Shown here in pieces: positions 1 through 6,610 of a DNA stretch of 7,221 nucleotides. Position 1 is the first letter of the stretch; each line of letters begins with the position of its first letter. Under the pieces are notes generated by a model. That model ran no database searches. It saw only the letters and a program-made list of their open reading frames with translations, and had not been told where the DNA came from. The DNA lies in assembly GCA_030158535.1 (NCBI GenBank), contig JAOASV010000232.1:1-7221 (forward strand), in the 5' to 3' direction. The position numbers were made by a program, and so were the translations under genes. Origin of the DNA: Sediminibacterium sp. (GTDB lineage: Bacteria > Bacteroidota > Bacteroidia > Chitinophagales > Chitinophagaceae).

Positions 1-919
1 CACCAATACCTACCCTGTCGGCGTCTGGGTCTGTTCCTAATAAAATATCGGCATCGATAGATTTTGCCATAGCAAGTCCCATAGCCATGGTTTCACTTTC
101 TTCGGGATTGGGATAACCCACCGTTGGAAAATTACCATCAGGTGTTGCTTGCGCTTCCACAATATGTACATTGGTAAATCCAAAACGAGACAACACTTCT
201 GGAACGAGCGTGATACCTGTTCCATGAATGGGTGTATACACTATAGATAAATCATGCTGGGCTTGAATCACTTCAGGATAAACGCTCAAGCTTTTAACCA
301 TGTTAATGTATGCCTCATCTATATCATGTCCAATCAGTGTAATATTTGCTTCCCCTCCAGTCCAATTTACCTCATCAACACTTGTAATAGCTTCTACTTC
401 CCTTATCACATTTTTATCATGTGGAGGCACGAGTTGACCTCCATCATTCCAATAGGCTTTATATCCATTGTATTCTTTAGGATTGTGTGAAGCGGTACAA
501 ACAACACCCGCCTTGCAACCTAGGCGTCTAATAGCATAACTTAATTCGGGGGTTGGACGTAGCGCCTCAAATAAATAAACCTGAATACCATTTGCAGCAA
601 ATACCCCTGCAGTGGTTTCGGCAAAAAACCTACTGTTGTTTCGGCTATCATGACCAATCACGACAGAGATGGGCTCACTGCCATATGTTTTTTTAAGGTA
701 GTTAGCAAAGCCCTGGGTAGCCATCCCTACCGTGTATTTATTCATTCTGTTGGTACCCACACCCATAATACCGCGAAGGCCACCTGTGCCAAATTCTAGG
801 CTTCTATAAAAAGAATCGGCTAATTCATCAGGCTGTAAACTGTTAATCGCATTTTTAGTTGCCTCGTCGTAATTACCAGAAAGCCACACCGAAACTATGT
901 CTTGAATAGAATGATCCAT
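1..919 (-). CDS. Phospho-sugar mutase (PgcA/PGM2-like), N-terminal part, cut by the window edge
   Basis: This is a cytosolic alpha-D-phosphohexomutase that interconverts the 1- and 6-phosphates of glucose or mannose, supplying sugar phosphates for glycogen and envelope polysaccharides. The 306 visible residues start at an ATG (917-919). They open with the subgroup signature EFGTGGLRG (residues 42-50), followed by NRMN and ATQG. The catalytic loop TASHNP carries the phosphorylated serine at Ser144 (codon 488-490). The metal-binding loop DPDADR (297-302) lies right at the edge. The sugar-binding loop and the phosphate-binding C-terminal domain fall outside; PgcA-type enzymes are about 580 residues, so roughly half is visible. 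The early GTGGLRG and NRMN motifs fit the PGM2/PgcA group better than the shorter ManB/AlgC group, but glucose versus mannose specificity cannot be told from this part. The gene lies 36 bases downstream of a PyrR-like gene on the same strand and may be cotranscribed with it. Confidence 0.93.
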   Translation of the reverse strand, partial: MDHSIQDIVSVWLSGNYDEATKNAINSLQPDELADSFYRSLEFGTGGLRGIMGVGTNRMNKYTVGMATQGFANYLKKTYGSEPISVVIGHDSRNNSRFFAETTAGVFAANGIQVYLFEALRPTPELSYAIRRLGCKAGVVCTASHNPKEYNGYKAYWNDGGQLVPPHDKNVIREVEAITSVDEVNWTGGEANITLIGHDIDEAYINMVKSLSVYPEVIQAQHDLSIVYTPIHGTGITLVPEVLSRFGFTNVHIVEAQATPDGNFPTVGYPNPEESETMAMGLAMAKSIDADILLGTDPDADRVGIG

Positions 920-940
920 AAAATAAGATTGAATAGACTA

Positions 941-948
941 CAAAAATA
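941..948 (-). promoter_or_regulatory. Possible internal -7 box before the phospho-sugar mutase
   Basis: On the minus strand this reads TATTTTTG, a full match to the Bacteroidota -7 consensus TAnnTTTG, 21 bases before the mutase ATG and inside the 36-base gap after the PyrR-like stop. The nearest upstream TTG (977-975) is 26 bases away, longer than the usual -33 spacing. The gap is very AT-rich, so a chance match is quite possible. If real, the mutase could be transcribed separately from the gene before it. Confidence 0.25.
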
Positions 949-955
949 ATAAAAA

Positions 956-1465
956 TTAAGCCTTGGTTTCTACGCAAACACCCTCAATTTCGCTACCCTC
1001 AACGAGTACCCGAATATGGTCTTGCAATGAAGTTGAAATAGACAGTCCCACATAATCAGGCTTTACAGGATAGTGTCGGTACATCCTTTCTACCAACACC
1101 AAGGTTTGAATACTCACTGGATAAAAATCGAGCAACGGTTTGATGGCATACAAAAGTGTCTTCCCACTATTGGATACATCATCCACTAAAACGATATGCG
1201 CTCCAGTAAAATTAGCTGGTGCACTGTATGTAATTGTGGAAGGCATTTCCTTGTCTAAAGAAGCTTCCAAAATAGTGATACTACACTGAACATAAGGAGC
1301 CAATAATTCGGCTATTTTGTGGGCTATCACCACCCCATTGTTTCGAATGCCGATAAGAATCAACGACTTCGTTGAAGGCGCAATATTTTCAGCTAATTCA
1401 AGTGCCATGCGGTGCATTTTTTGCTGGGCCGCAGCAGCAGACAAAATAGAATTATGGGGTTCCAT
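956..1465 (-). CDS. PyrR-family phosphoribosyltransferase
   Basis: This is a 169-residue type I phosphoribosyltransferase-fold protein, expected to bind PRPP and a nucleobase in the cytosol. The PRPP loop IVLVDDVSNSGKT is at residues 91-103, with the acidic pair Asp95-Asp96. The segment LILIGIRNNG (35-44) matches the substrate-side loop of PyrR, and residues 123-143 (VLVERMYRHYPVKPDYVG) follow the PyrR hood pattern of RGHRELPIRPDYVG. Length is close to Bacillus PyrR (about 180). Bona fide PyrR usually has DDVLYTGRT, so this is a divergent paralog: uracil phosphoribosyltransferase activity or RNA-binding attenuation should not be assumed, and no pyr genes are nearby. I chose the ATG at 1463-1465. 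The frame is open back to 1525, but those 20 extra residues look non-family-like and would span the candidate promoter box at 1483-1490. It is followed by the phospho-sugar mutase. Confidence 0.85.
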   Translation of the reverse strand: MEPHNSILSAAAAQQKMHRMALELAENIAPSTKSLILIGIRNNGVVIAHKIAELLAPYVQCSITILEASLDKEMPSTITYSAPANFTGAHIVLVDDVSNSGKTLLYAIKPLLDFYPVSIQTLVLVERMYRHYPVKPDYVGLSISTSLQDHIRVLVEGSEIEGVCVETKA

Positions 1466-1482
1466 TATCGTAGATTTAGTAC

Positions 1483-1490
1483 CAAATGTA
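1483..1490 (-). promoter_or_regulatory. Candidate -7 promoter box for the PyrR-like gene
   Basis: The minus strand reads TACATTTG, a full match to the Bacteroidota -7 consensus TAnnTTTG, ending 17 bases before the chosen ATG at 1465. A TTG at 1508-1506 could be the -33 element, though its 15-base spacer is short. The position implies a short leader and supports the 1465 start over the upstream in-frame ATG at 1525. Confidence 0.4.
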
Positions 1491-1540
1491 ATAAGAATAA
1501 TTGCACAATACGAACTGAAACACAACTAAATAAAACAACT

Positions 1541-1548
1541 TATCTTTA
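1541..1548 (+). promoter_or_regulatory. Candidate -7 promoter box for the Fe-S operon
   Basis: TATCTTTA differs from TAnnTTTG only at the last base and lies 17 bases before the ATG at 1566, the same spacing as the divergent box at 1483-1490. No clear -33 TTG is seen 17-23 bases upstream. This 100-base divergent region (1466-1565) must serve both directions, and nothing else is recognisable in it. Confidence 0.35.
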
Positions 1549-1565
1549 CGCCCTAATTGCGCACC

Positions 1566-2876
1566 ATGGAAATGATAGCCCCACTGATTTTTTTAGCCCT
1601 TTTGGGTACCGCAGGCTTCCTTTTTTACAAAAAGGCCACCCTCATTAAAAAAACCATTTTTTTGGGCAAATCCGAGATTCAATACAACGAACCGATCCGG
1701 AGATGGAAACAAGTACTACTACTTGCATTTGGACAAAAAAAGATGTTCAAAAATCCCTTGGTTGCTTTTTTACATCTCATCATTTATGCTGGATTTATTA
1801 TCATCAATCTAGAAGTATTAGAAATCATTATTGATGGTATCACAGGAAAACACCGCGTATTCTTACCTTTTATTGGCAGCTATTACAGCCTATTTATCAA
1901 TGTATTTGAAGTACTCGCATTTGGTGTAACGGTTGTGTGTGTGATTTTTTTAGTGCGACGTAATATCCTTTACATTAAAAGACTTGCGAGTAATGATTTA
2001 GCCGGTTGGCCAAAAACAGATGCGAATCTCATACTTGCCGTTGAGATTGTTTTAATGAGCTTGTTTTTTTTAATGAATGGTGCCGATCAAGCGTTACAGA
2101 ATGTACAAGCGCCTCATTATGCATCAACAGGATCGTTTATTGTTTCAAGCATGTTAGTGCCTAGCTTAAGTACTTTGTCTACAGAAACACTTGTACTTAT
2201 TGAACGCAGTGCTTGGTGGCTGCATATCATAGGTATTTTAGCCTTTTTAAATTACCTACCCTACTCTAAACATTTACATATTATTCTTGCATTCCCAGCT
2301 GCCTACTATAGTGCATTAGAACCAGCAGGGAAAATGAAAAATATGCCTTCGGTACAAAACGAAGTTTTGTATGCCATGGATCCATCGAAAGCACCAACAG
2401 ATGCTGCACCTCCCACTACATTTGGCGCCAAGGATATTTTTGATTTGAATTGGAAGAGTTTAATGGAGGCATACAGTTGTACTGAGTGCGGAAGATGCTC
2501 TGCAGCTTGCCCTGCCACTACAACTGGTAAATTATTAAGCCCTCGTAAAATTATGATGGCTACAAGAGACAGACTCGAAGAAGTAGCGCAAAACATACAT
2601 CAGAATAAAAACTTTGTTGACGATCAAAAAACGCTATTACATAATTATATCAGCGTAGAAGAATTAAGGGCATGTACTACTTGTAATGCTTGTGTTGAGG
2701 CCTGCCCTGTTAGCTTATCTCCACTTGATATTATTATGGAATTAAGAAGATCATTAATTATGGAGGAAAGTAATGCACCATCCGAATGGAACAATACTTT
2801 TTCAAATATTGAAAACAATTTTGCCCCTTGGAAATTTTCGCCAGAAGACCGTGAAAACTGGGCAAAAGAAATCTAA
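1566..2876 (+). CDS. Membrane cytochrome b-like (Fe-S)-binding protein (NarI-like domain plus HdrC-like two-[4Fe-4S] domain)
   Basis: This 436-residue inner-membrane redox subunit probably moves electrons between cytoplasmic iron-sulfur clusters and the menaquinone pool. Hydrophobic segments lie near residues 3-21, 65-89, 106-130, 153-171 and 217-248. His70 in the second segment, and His220, His236 and His238 in WWLHIIG and YSKHLHI, are placed like b-haem ligands of NarI/DsrM-type proteins. The soluble C-terminal part has two ferredoxin motifs, Cys305/308/311/315 (CTECGRCSAACP) and Cys370/373/376/380 (CTTCNACVEACP), each binding one [4Fe-4S] cluster. I chose the ATG at 1566; a TTG at 1557 in frame is less likely, and another ATG follows at 1572. 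The stop is 12 bases before the CCG-domain gene. Together the two match the domain order of one-chain EtfD/Rv0338c proteins. The fold is near certain; the electron donor is inferred. Haem content is predicted only from histidine placement. Confidence 0.9.
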   Translation: MEMIAPLIFLALLGTAGFLFYKKATLIKKTIFLGKSEIQYNEPIRRWKQVLLLAFGQKKMFKNPLVAFLHLIIYAGFIIINLEVLEIIIDGITGKHRVFLPFIGSYYSLFINVFEVLAFGVTVVCVIFLVRRNILYIKRLASNDLAGWPKTDANLILAVEIVLMSLFFLMNGADQALQNVQAPHYASTGSFIVSSMLVPSLSTLSTETLVLIERSAWWLHIIGILAFLNYLPYSKHLHIILAFPAAYYSALEPAGKMKNMPSVQNEVLYAMDPSKAPTDAAPPTTFGAKDIFDLNWKSLMEAYSCTECGRCSAACPATTTGKLLSPRKIMMATRDRLEEVAQNIHQNKNFVDDQKTLLHNYISVEELRACTTCNACVEACPVSLSPLDIIMELRRSLIMEESNAPSEWNNTFSNIENNFAPWKFSPEDRENWAKEI

Positions 2877-2888
2877 TCATCTACTACT

Positions 2889-3668
2889 ATGAAAGTAAAT
2901 ACAATGGCCGAAATGATGGCTTCGGGAACAATGCCAGAATACTTATTTTGGGTTGGTTGTGCAGGTAGCTTTGACCAGCGAGCCCAAAAAATCACTAAAG
3001 CATTTTCACTTATTTTAGATAAAGTAGGTATTAGTTATGCCATATTGGGTAAAGAAGAAGCGTGTACCGGAGATCCTGCAAGAAGAGCCGGCAACGAATT
3101 TTTATTTCAAATGATGGCCTACCAAAATATTCAAGTAATGAACGCATATGGTGTTAAAAAAATAATCACCACCTGCCCACACTGCTTTAATACCATTAAA
3201 AATGAGTACCCGGAGCTTGGCGGAAATTATGAAGTAATACACCATACAACGCTTTTACAATCACTAATCAACGAAGGTAAAATTGTATTAAAGGAAGGCG
3301 GCACGTTTAAAGGCAAAAAAATATCATACCATGACAGTTGTTATTTAGGTCGTGCTAATAATATTTATGAAGCACCACGTAAAGTGTTGGAAATTTTAGA
3401 CGCTGAGCTTATTGAAATGAAAAGATGCCGCTCAAATGGACTATGCTGTGGTGCTGGCGGTGCACAAATGTTTAAAGAAGAAGAAGCAGGTACTACCAGA
3501 ATCAATATAGAAAGAGCAGAAGAAGCAGTGGCTACCGGTGCTCAAATTATTGCTTCTGCATGTCCTTTTTGCAATACGATGATGACAGATGGCATCAAAA
3601 ACAAAGAAAAAGAAAATGAAATGGAGGTGCTAGATATAGCAGAGCTCATTGCAGAAAGCATGGCATAA
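2889..3668 (+). CDS. HdrB-like (Fe-S)-binding protein with two CCG (cysteine-rich) domains
   Basis: This 259-residue soluble protein of the GlpC/LutA/HdrB group is probably the cytoplasmic partner of the preceding membrane protein. It has two CCG domains. The second is complete: Cys151, then Cys186-Cys187, then Cys225 and Cys228 (CX34CCX37CXXC), a pattern that in HdrB holds a noncubane [4Fe-4S] cluster. The first is degenerate: Cys24, then Cys59 followed by Thr60 where a second cysteine would be, then Cys96 and Cys99; the segment around it reads EACTGDPARRAGNE. There is no signal peptide or membrane segment. Several in-frame ATGs cluster at the start (2889, 2904, 2913, 2916, 2931). I kept the first because the TMAE segment just after it is, as I recall, family-typical, and it sits only 12 bases from the upstream stop. 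A donor such as electron-transfer flavoprotein is plausible but not encoded here. Confidence 0.9.
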   Translation: MKVNTMAEMMASGTMPEYLFWVGCAGSFDQRAQKITKAFSLILDKVGISYAILGKEEACTGDPARRAGNEFLFQMMAYQNIQVMNAYGVKKIITTCPHCFNTIKNEYPELGGNYEVIHHTTLLQSLINEGKIVLKEGGTFKGKKISYHDSCYLGRANNIYEAPRKVLEILDAELIEMKRCRSNGLCCGAGGAQMFKEEEAGTTRINIERAEEAVATGAQIIASACPFCNTMMTDGIKNKEKENEMEVLDIAELIAESMA

Positions 3669-3683
3669 TTTAAATACACAATC

Positions 3684-4181
3684 ATGAATTTTTCTATAGA
3701 AGCGCATATTCCTTTCGATTTTAACGACAATGCCCGTGTTTGGATTTTTCAGAGCAGCAGGTTGTTTACTATGTCGGAAGCTTTTGAAATTGAAAGTATT
3801 TTAAACGACCATTGCAGCGGCTGGAAAAGCCATGGACATGCCGTAAAAGGGTATGCTAATTTATTTTTTGGCCAATTTATAGTCGTAATGGCCGATGAAA
3901 CGGAGGCTACTGTTGGCGGCTGCAGCACAGACAGTTTATTCAGAATTATCAAGCAAATTGAGGCGCTATGCAAAGTCAATTTGTTTGATAGACAAATGCT
4001 TGCCTTTTTAGTAAAGGACAAGATTCAACTATTACCCCTTGCGCAAATTAAATATGCTGTATCAAACAATCATATCAGCCCTGATACGATTTATTTTAAC
4101 AATACGGTTGGGACAAAAAAAGAATTGATGCAAAACTGGATGATCCCTATGAGCGAGAGCTGGCTCGCAGCAAGGGTTTAA
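3684..4181 (+). CDS. Conserved Bacteroidota protein of unknown function (family often labelled 'ABC transporter ATPase')
   Basis: This 165-residue protein, probably cytosolic, has no signal peptide and no membrane segment. It resembles from memory a Bacteroidota-restricted family that databases often call 'ABC transporter ATPase', but no Walker A loop (GxxxxGK[ST]), Walker B or LSGGQ signature is present, so that name is not supported. Segments that look constrained are ARVWIFQSSRLFT (17-29), WKSHG (47-51), FGQFIVVMADE (62-72), VGGCSTDS (77-84), LFDR (100-103), DTIYFNNTVGTKKEL (134-148) and ESW (158-160). Cys80 in GGCSTDS is the most motif-like cysteine; the others are Cys44 and Cys96. It starts 15 bases after the CCG-domain gene, so it is almost certainly in that operon, and a role in maturation, stability or regulation of the redox module is a reasonable guess. 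Its last 35 bases overlap the convergent receptor gene. Function is unknown. Confidence 0.85.
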   Translation: MNFSIEAHIPFDFNDNARVWIFQSSRLFTMSEAFEIESILNDHCSGWKSHGHAVKGYANLFFGQFIVVMADETEATVGGCSTDSLFRIIKQIEALCKVNLFDRQMLAFLVKDKIQLLPLAQIKYAVSNNHISPDTIYFNNTVGTKKELMQNWMIPMSESWLAARV

Positions 4182-6585
4182 CAGGCTTTGTAACCACTTT
4201 ATTTAATTGATAACTAATAGCGATTCTGTAATTTCTTGTATTACTTGAGCTAAAAGATTCTAAATTAAAATTAGCACCGTAAACAAATGTTTGAAACTGC
4301 TGCTGTGTTGTAGGGTCAATAATATTGATAGAAACAATTAAACGACGATCTAAAAATTTACGTTGCACCCCTAAATTAACCGTTAAGTTACTTCTACTTC
4401 TACCCTGCGGATCTGCAAAATTATTATAGCGAGCTGTGCCTTCAAAAGTTAGCAAATTACTTGGCGTGAAATTGTAATTAAGGCTGGTATAAAATGTGGC
4501 GCCATCCCTATACTTATATAATAATTTTTCTGAAGCCCCATACTGATTAAATGTATAACCCGCACTCCCATTCATTCTAAATTTCTTGGTAAAAGTATAG
4601 CCACCCCAAGCACTTGCTTCATACTCTTTTCTATCAGCAATGTTTTTCCAAGTTACTTCTGTTTTACCGCCTGATTGCAATGTTCTAATGCTATTAAACA
4701 CCTGCTTTAGTTGGTTGTACCCAAGTGAAGTATTAACGTAATACTTACCTTTTACATAACTAAAATTCCAATCGTAGTTGTGCGATAAAGTGGGTTCTAA
4801 ATAAGGATTCCCAAATCTAATATTATAGGGATCACTATAGTCGACATTGGGGTTTAATTCACCAATACCAGGCCTTCTAATGGTTGCCCTATAAACAAGG
4901 GTGGTATTCATTTCTTTTGAGAACTCTTTACGAAGGGTAAAATTGGGTAGTATATTCCAATACCCATTGTCTACATCACTAGCATTCCCCTTTAAAAAAA
5001 CAAACTGCAAATTGGTATACTCGGCCTGAACACCAAAAGATAAGCGGTACTTACTTTTAAAATTATAAGATAGGCCAGCTCTAGCTGTTGCAACCAGTTG
5101 TTCGTTGGTAAAATCATTACTTAATACATCATTGGTTGCAAACACTTGATCCGACTTTCGAAAAAACAGGGTATTGACACGACCATGGTACCAAGTGTTT
5201 AAAAAAGAAACCCCTCCATTAAAATTATGCTGCTTGGTTTTTAAGGGGCGTAAAAAATCGATCCTTAGCGACGCCGAATTGTTGTCGGTGTTAAAGAGTT
5301 GCCTTTGCGTAGAATCTACCCCCGTTGGTGTTTTATCAGGAAAAAGAAACTGCTGAAAAAATGTTCTATTATTATGGGAACTCGATAAATTGGCATTTGC
5401 AATAAAGCGTAAATAACCAGGTCCTGTTTTTTGTTTGATATTATAACTCCCAGATAATGCATGATTTAAACCGCCGCCGACACTATGGTTATTTCGGTTG
5501 CTAAGCCGGTAAATTTGCTGCTGGTTATTGATATTGGTAAATGTATTATTCGAATTGTTATCAAATGAATTTGGATTGAGCTGGTACGTAAGTGAAAGAA
5601 TATGCTGTTTGTCAAATTCATAATCGGCCTGCGCACGAAAATTAGGCCTCGATGAAAAATTGGTGAACCTATTTTGTGTATTAAAATAATTGATAGAATC
5701 CCTATAAATATTTTCTCTTTTGGAATAACCATTACCAGTGATGGTACTGACGCCTACCCCTCCATTTAAATTCAACACTAATTTTTGATTTCTGTAGCTA
5801 CCATTGGCAGATGTTGATGATTCACCCCTTGTTCCAGCACTCACATTTACCCTTCCAACCCATCCAATTTTTCCTTTTTTGGTAACAATATTAATAACGC
5901 CACCTGTTTCTGTTGCGTATTGAGGTGGAGGGTTTGTCATGACCTCAATTTTATCAATACTATTGCCTGGTAAACTCTCTAATAAGTCTTGGAGCTGTTG
6001 GGCATTTAAATCGGTGGGCTTGTCATCAATTAATATGCGCGGCTCTTTTCCTTTTAATAATATTTTTCCGTTAGGATCATTGTTAATGAGGGGCATGTTT
6101 TTTAATAACTCGGCAGTAGTTGCACCACCACTTAAAGCACTTTCACCCACATTAAAAATGATTTTATCATCCTTGTTTTCTATAAGAGGCTTTTCGGCAT
6201 ACACTATTACTTCAGAACTTGCCGCACTAGAAATATTGAGCTTAACATCACCCAAATTAAAGTCGTACCGTTCTTCTCTTAAAAAAATACTGTCTATTTG
6301 AAGATCTGCATAACCTACCATAGAAGCTTTTAGCTTGTAATATCCAAATGGTAAATTCAAACATTCAAAAGCCCCGTTTTTATCAGACACCACTTGAACC
6401 GTCACAACAGTATCCGACATTTTTTTTAATTGGATACTAGCAAAAGATAAAGGTTTACTTGTCCCTGCGTCTAATACATTGCCAATAATAAGCCCCATTG
6501 ACCTATTGAACTGAGAAGGAGGCTTCTGACAATAGCCCTGAATACAAAAAAACAAGACCCCAATTATGGATAAAAAAGACTTCAT
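4147..6585 (-). CDS. TonB-dependent receptor-like outer-membrane beta-barrel protein with N-terminal carboxypeptidase-regulatory-like domain
   Basis: This 812-residue outer-membrane protein starts with a signal peptide (MKSFLSIIGV then LFFCIQGYCQ, residues 1-20). A carboxypeptidase-regulatory-like beta-sandwich follows at about 31-112 (GLIIGNVLDAGTSKPLSFAS). Next is a receptor plug at about 130-236 with ILIDDKP, DKIEVMTNPPPQYATETGG and INIVTKKG. From about 245 to 795 there are alternating strands of a beta barrel of the OMP_b-brl_3 type. This subgroup has the plug and barrel of TonB-dependent receptors, but no clear TonB box is visible near the N-terminus and the substrate is unknown; no SusD partner is adjacent. 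After the last strand-like stretch (NYRIAISYQLN) comes a 17-residue tail with five Lys/Arg instead of a terminal aromatic residue. I chose the ATG at 6583-6585; an in-frame ATG at 6618 would put 11 residues before an otherwise standard signal peptide. It is a single-gene unit, divergent from the ArsC-like gene. Confidence 0.92.
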   Translation of the reverse strand: MKSFLSIIGVLFFCIQGYCQKPPSQFNRSMGLIIGNVLDAGTSKPLSFASIQLKKMSDTVVTVQVVSDKNGAFECLNLPFGYYKLKASMVGYADLQIDSIFLREERYDFNLGDVKLNISSAASSEVIVYAEKPLIENKDDKIIFNVGESALSGGATTAELLKNMPLINNDPNGKILLKGKEPRILIDDKPTDLNAQQLQDLLESLPGNSIDKIEVMTNPPPQYATETGGVINIVTKKGKIGWVGRVNVSAGTRGESSTSANGSYRNQKLVLNLNGGVGVSTITGNGYSKRENIYRDSINYFNTQNRFTNFSSRPNFRAQADYEFDKQHILSLTYQLNPNSFDNNSNNTFTNINNQQQIYRLSNRNNHSVGGGLNHALSGSYNIKQKTGPGYLRFIANANLSSSHNNRTFFQQFLFPDKTPTGVDSTQRQLFNTDNNSASLRIDFLRPLKTKQHNFNGGVSFLNTWYHGRVNTLFFRKSDQVFATNDVLSNDFTNEQLVATARAGLSYNFKSKYRLSFGVQAEYTNLQFVFLKGNASDVDNGYWNILPNFTLRKEFSKEMNTTLVYRATIRRPGIGELNPNVDYSDPYNIRFGNPYLEPTLSHNYDWNFSYVKGKYYVNTSLGYNQLKQVFNSIRTLQSGGKTEVTWKNIADRKEYEASAWGGYTFTKKFRMNGSAGYTFNQYGASEKLLYKYRDGATFYTSLNYNFTPSNLLTFEGTARYNNFADPQGRSRSNLTVNLGVQRKFLDRRLIVSINIIDPTTQQQFQTFVYGANFNLESFSSSNTRNYRIAISYQLNKVVTKPVKPLLRASSRS
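4153..4168. other. Hairpin in the convergent gene overlap
   Basis: GCGAG (4153-4157) and CTCGC (4164-4168) can pair around a 6-base loop, and an alternative GAGC/GCTC pairing (4157-4160 with 4163-4166) competes. It lies inside the 35-base shared 3' ends of the unknown-function gene and the receptor gene, in a locally GC-richer patch. No T-run follows on either strand, so it is not a classic intrinsic terminator; it might still protect RNA ends or halt opposing transcripts. It could also be a chance result of the codons. Confidence 0.3.
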
Positions 6586-6596
6586 AGTATCGATTA

Positions 6597-6604
6597 CAAA
6601 ATAA
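6597..6604 (-). promoter_or_regulatory. Weak candidate -7 box for the receptor gene
   Basis: The minus strand reads TTATTTTG, one mismatch from TAnnTTTG, 11 bases before the ATG at 6585. No convincing -33 element is seen at normal distance. The promoter must lie in or near the 86-base divergent gap (6586-6671), but this placement is weak. Confidence 0.2.
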
Positions 6605-6610
6605 ATCTTT

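Noticed and set aside
254..490. 78-residue plus-strand reading frame within the mutase gene
   Set aside because: It is antisense to the region encoding the catalytic TASHNP loop and has no independent coding evidence.
1466..1525. Longer PyrR-like protein starting at the in-frame ATG at 1525
   Set aside because: The 20 extra residues do not resemble the family N-terminus, and they would cover a full TAnnTTTG box that fits a promoter for the ATG at 1465.
1557..1565. TTG start for the membrane Fe-S protein
   Set aside because: It adds only three residues, and ATG at 1566 is a stronger start with a box 17 bases upstream.
1647..1663. A7 and T7 runs forming an inverted repeat near the start of the membrane Fe-S gene, as a phase-variable tract
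   Set aside because: The runs encode ordinary Lys and Phe/Leu codons, the frame is intact, and tracts this short are expected in AT-rich membrane-protein genes.
3684..4181. ABC transporter ATPase function for the third operon gene
   Set aside because: No Walker A, Walker B or ABC signature is present, and the protein is too short for an ABC nucleotide-binding domain.
5939..6301. 120-residue plus-strand reading frame inside the receptor gene
   Set aside because: It lies antisense to the conserved plug region, has no family features or start signals, and is best explained as a shadow of the receptor.
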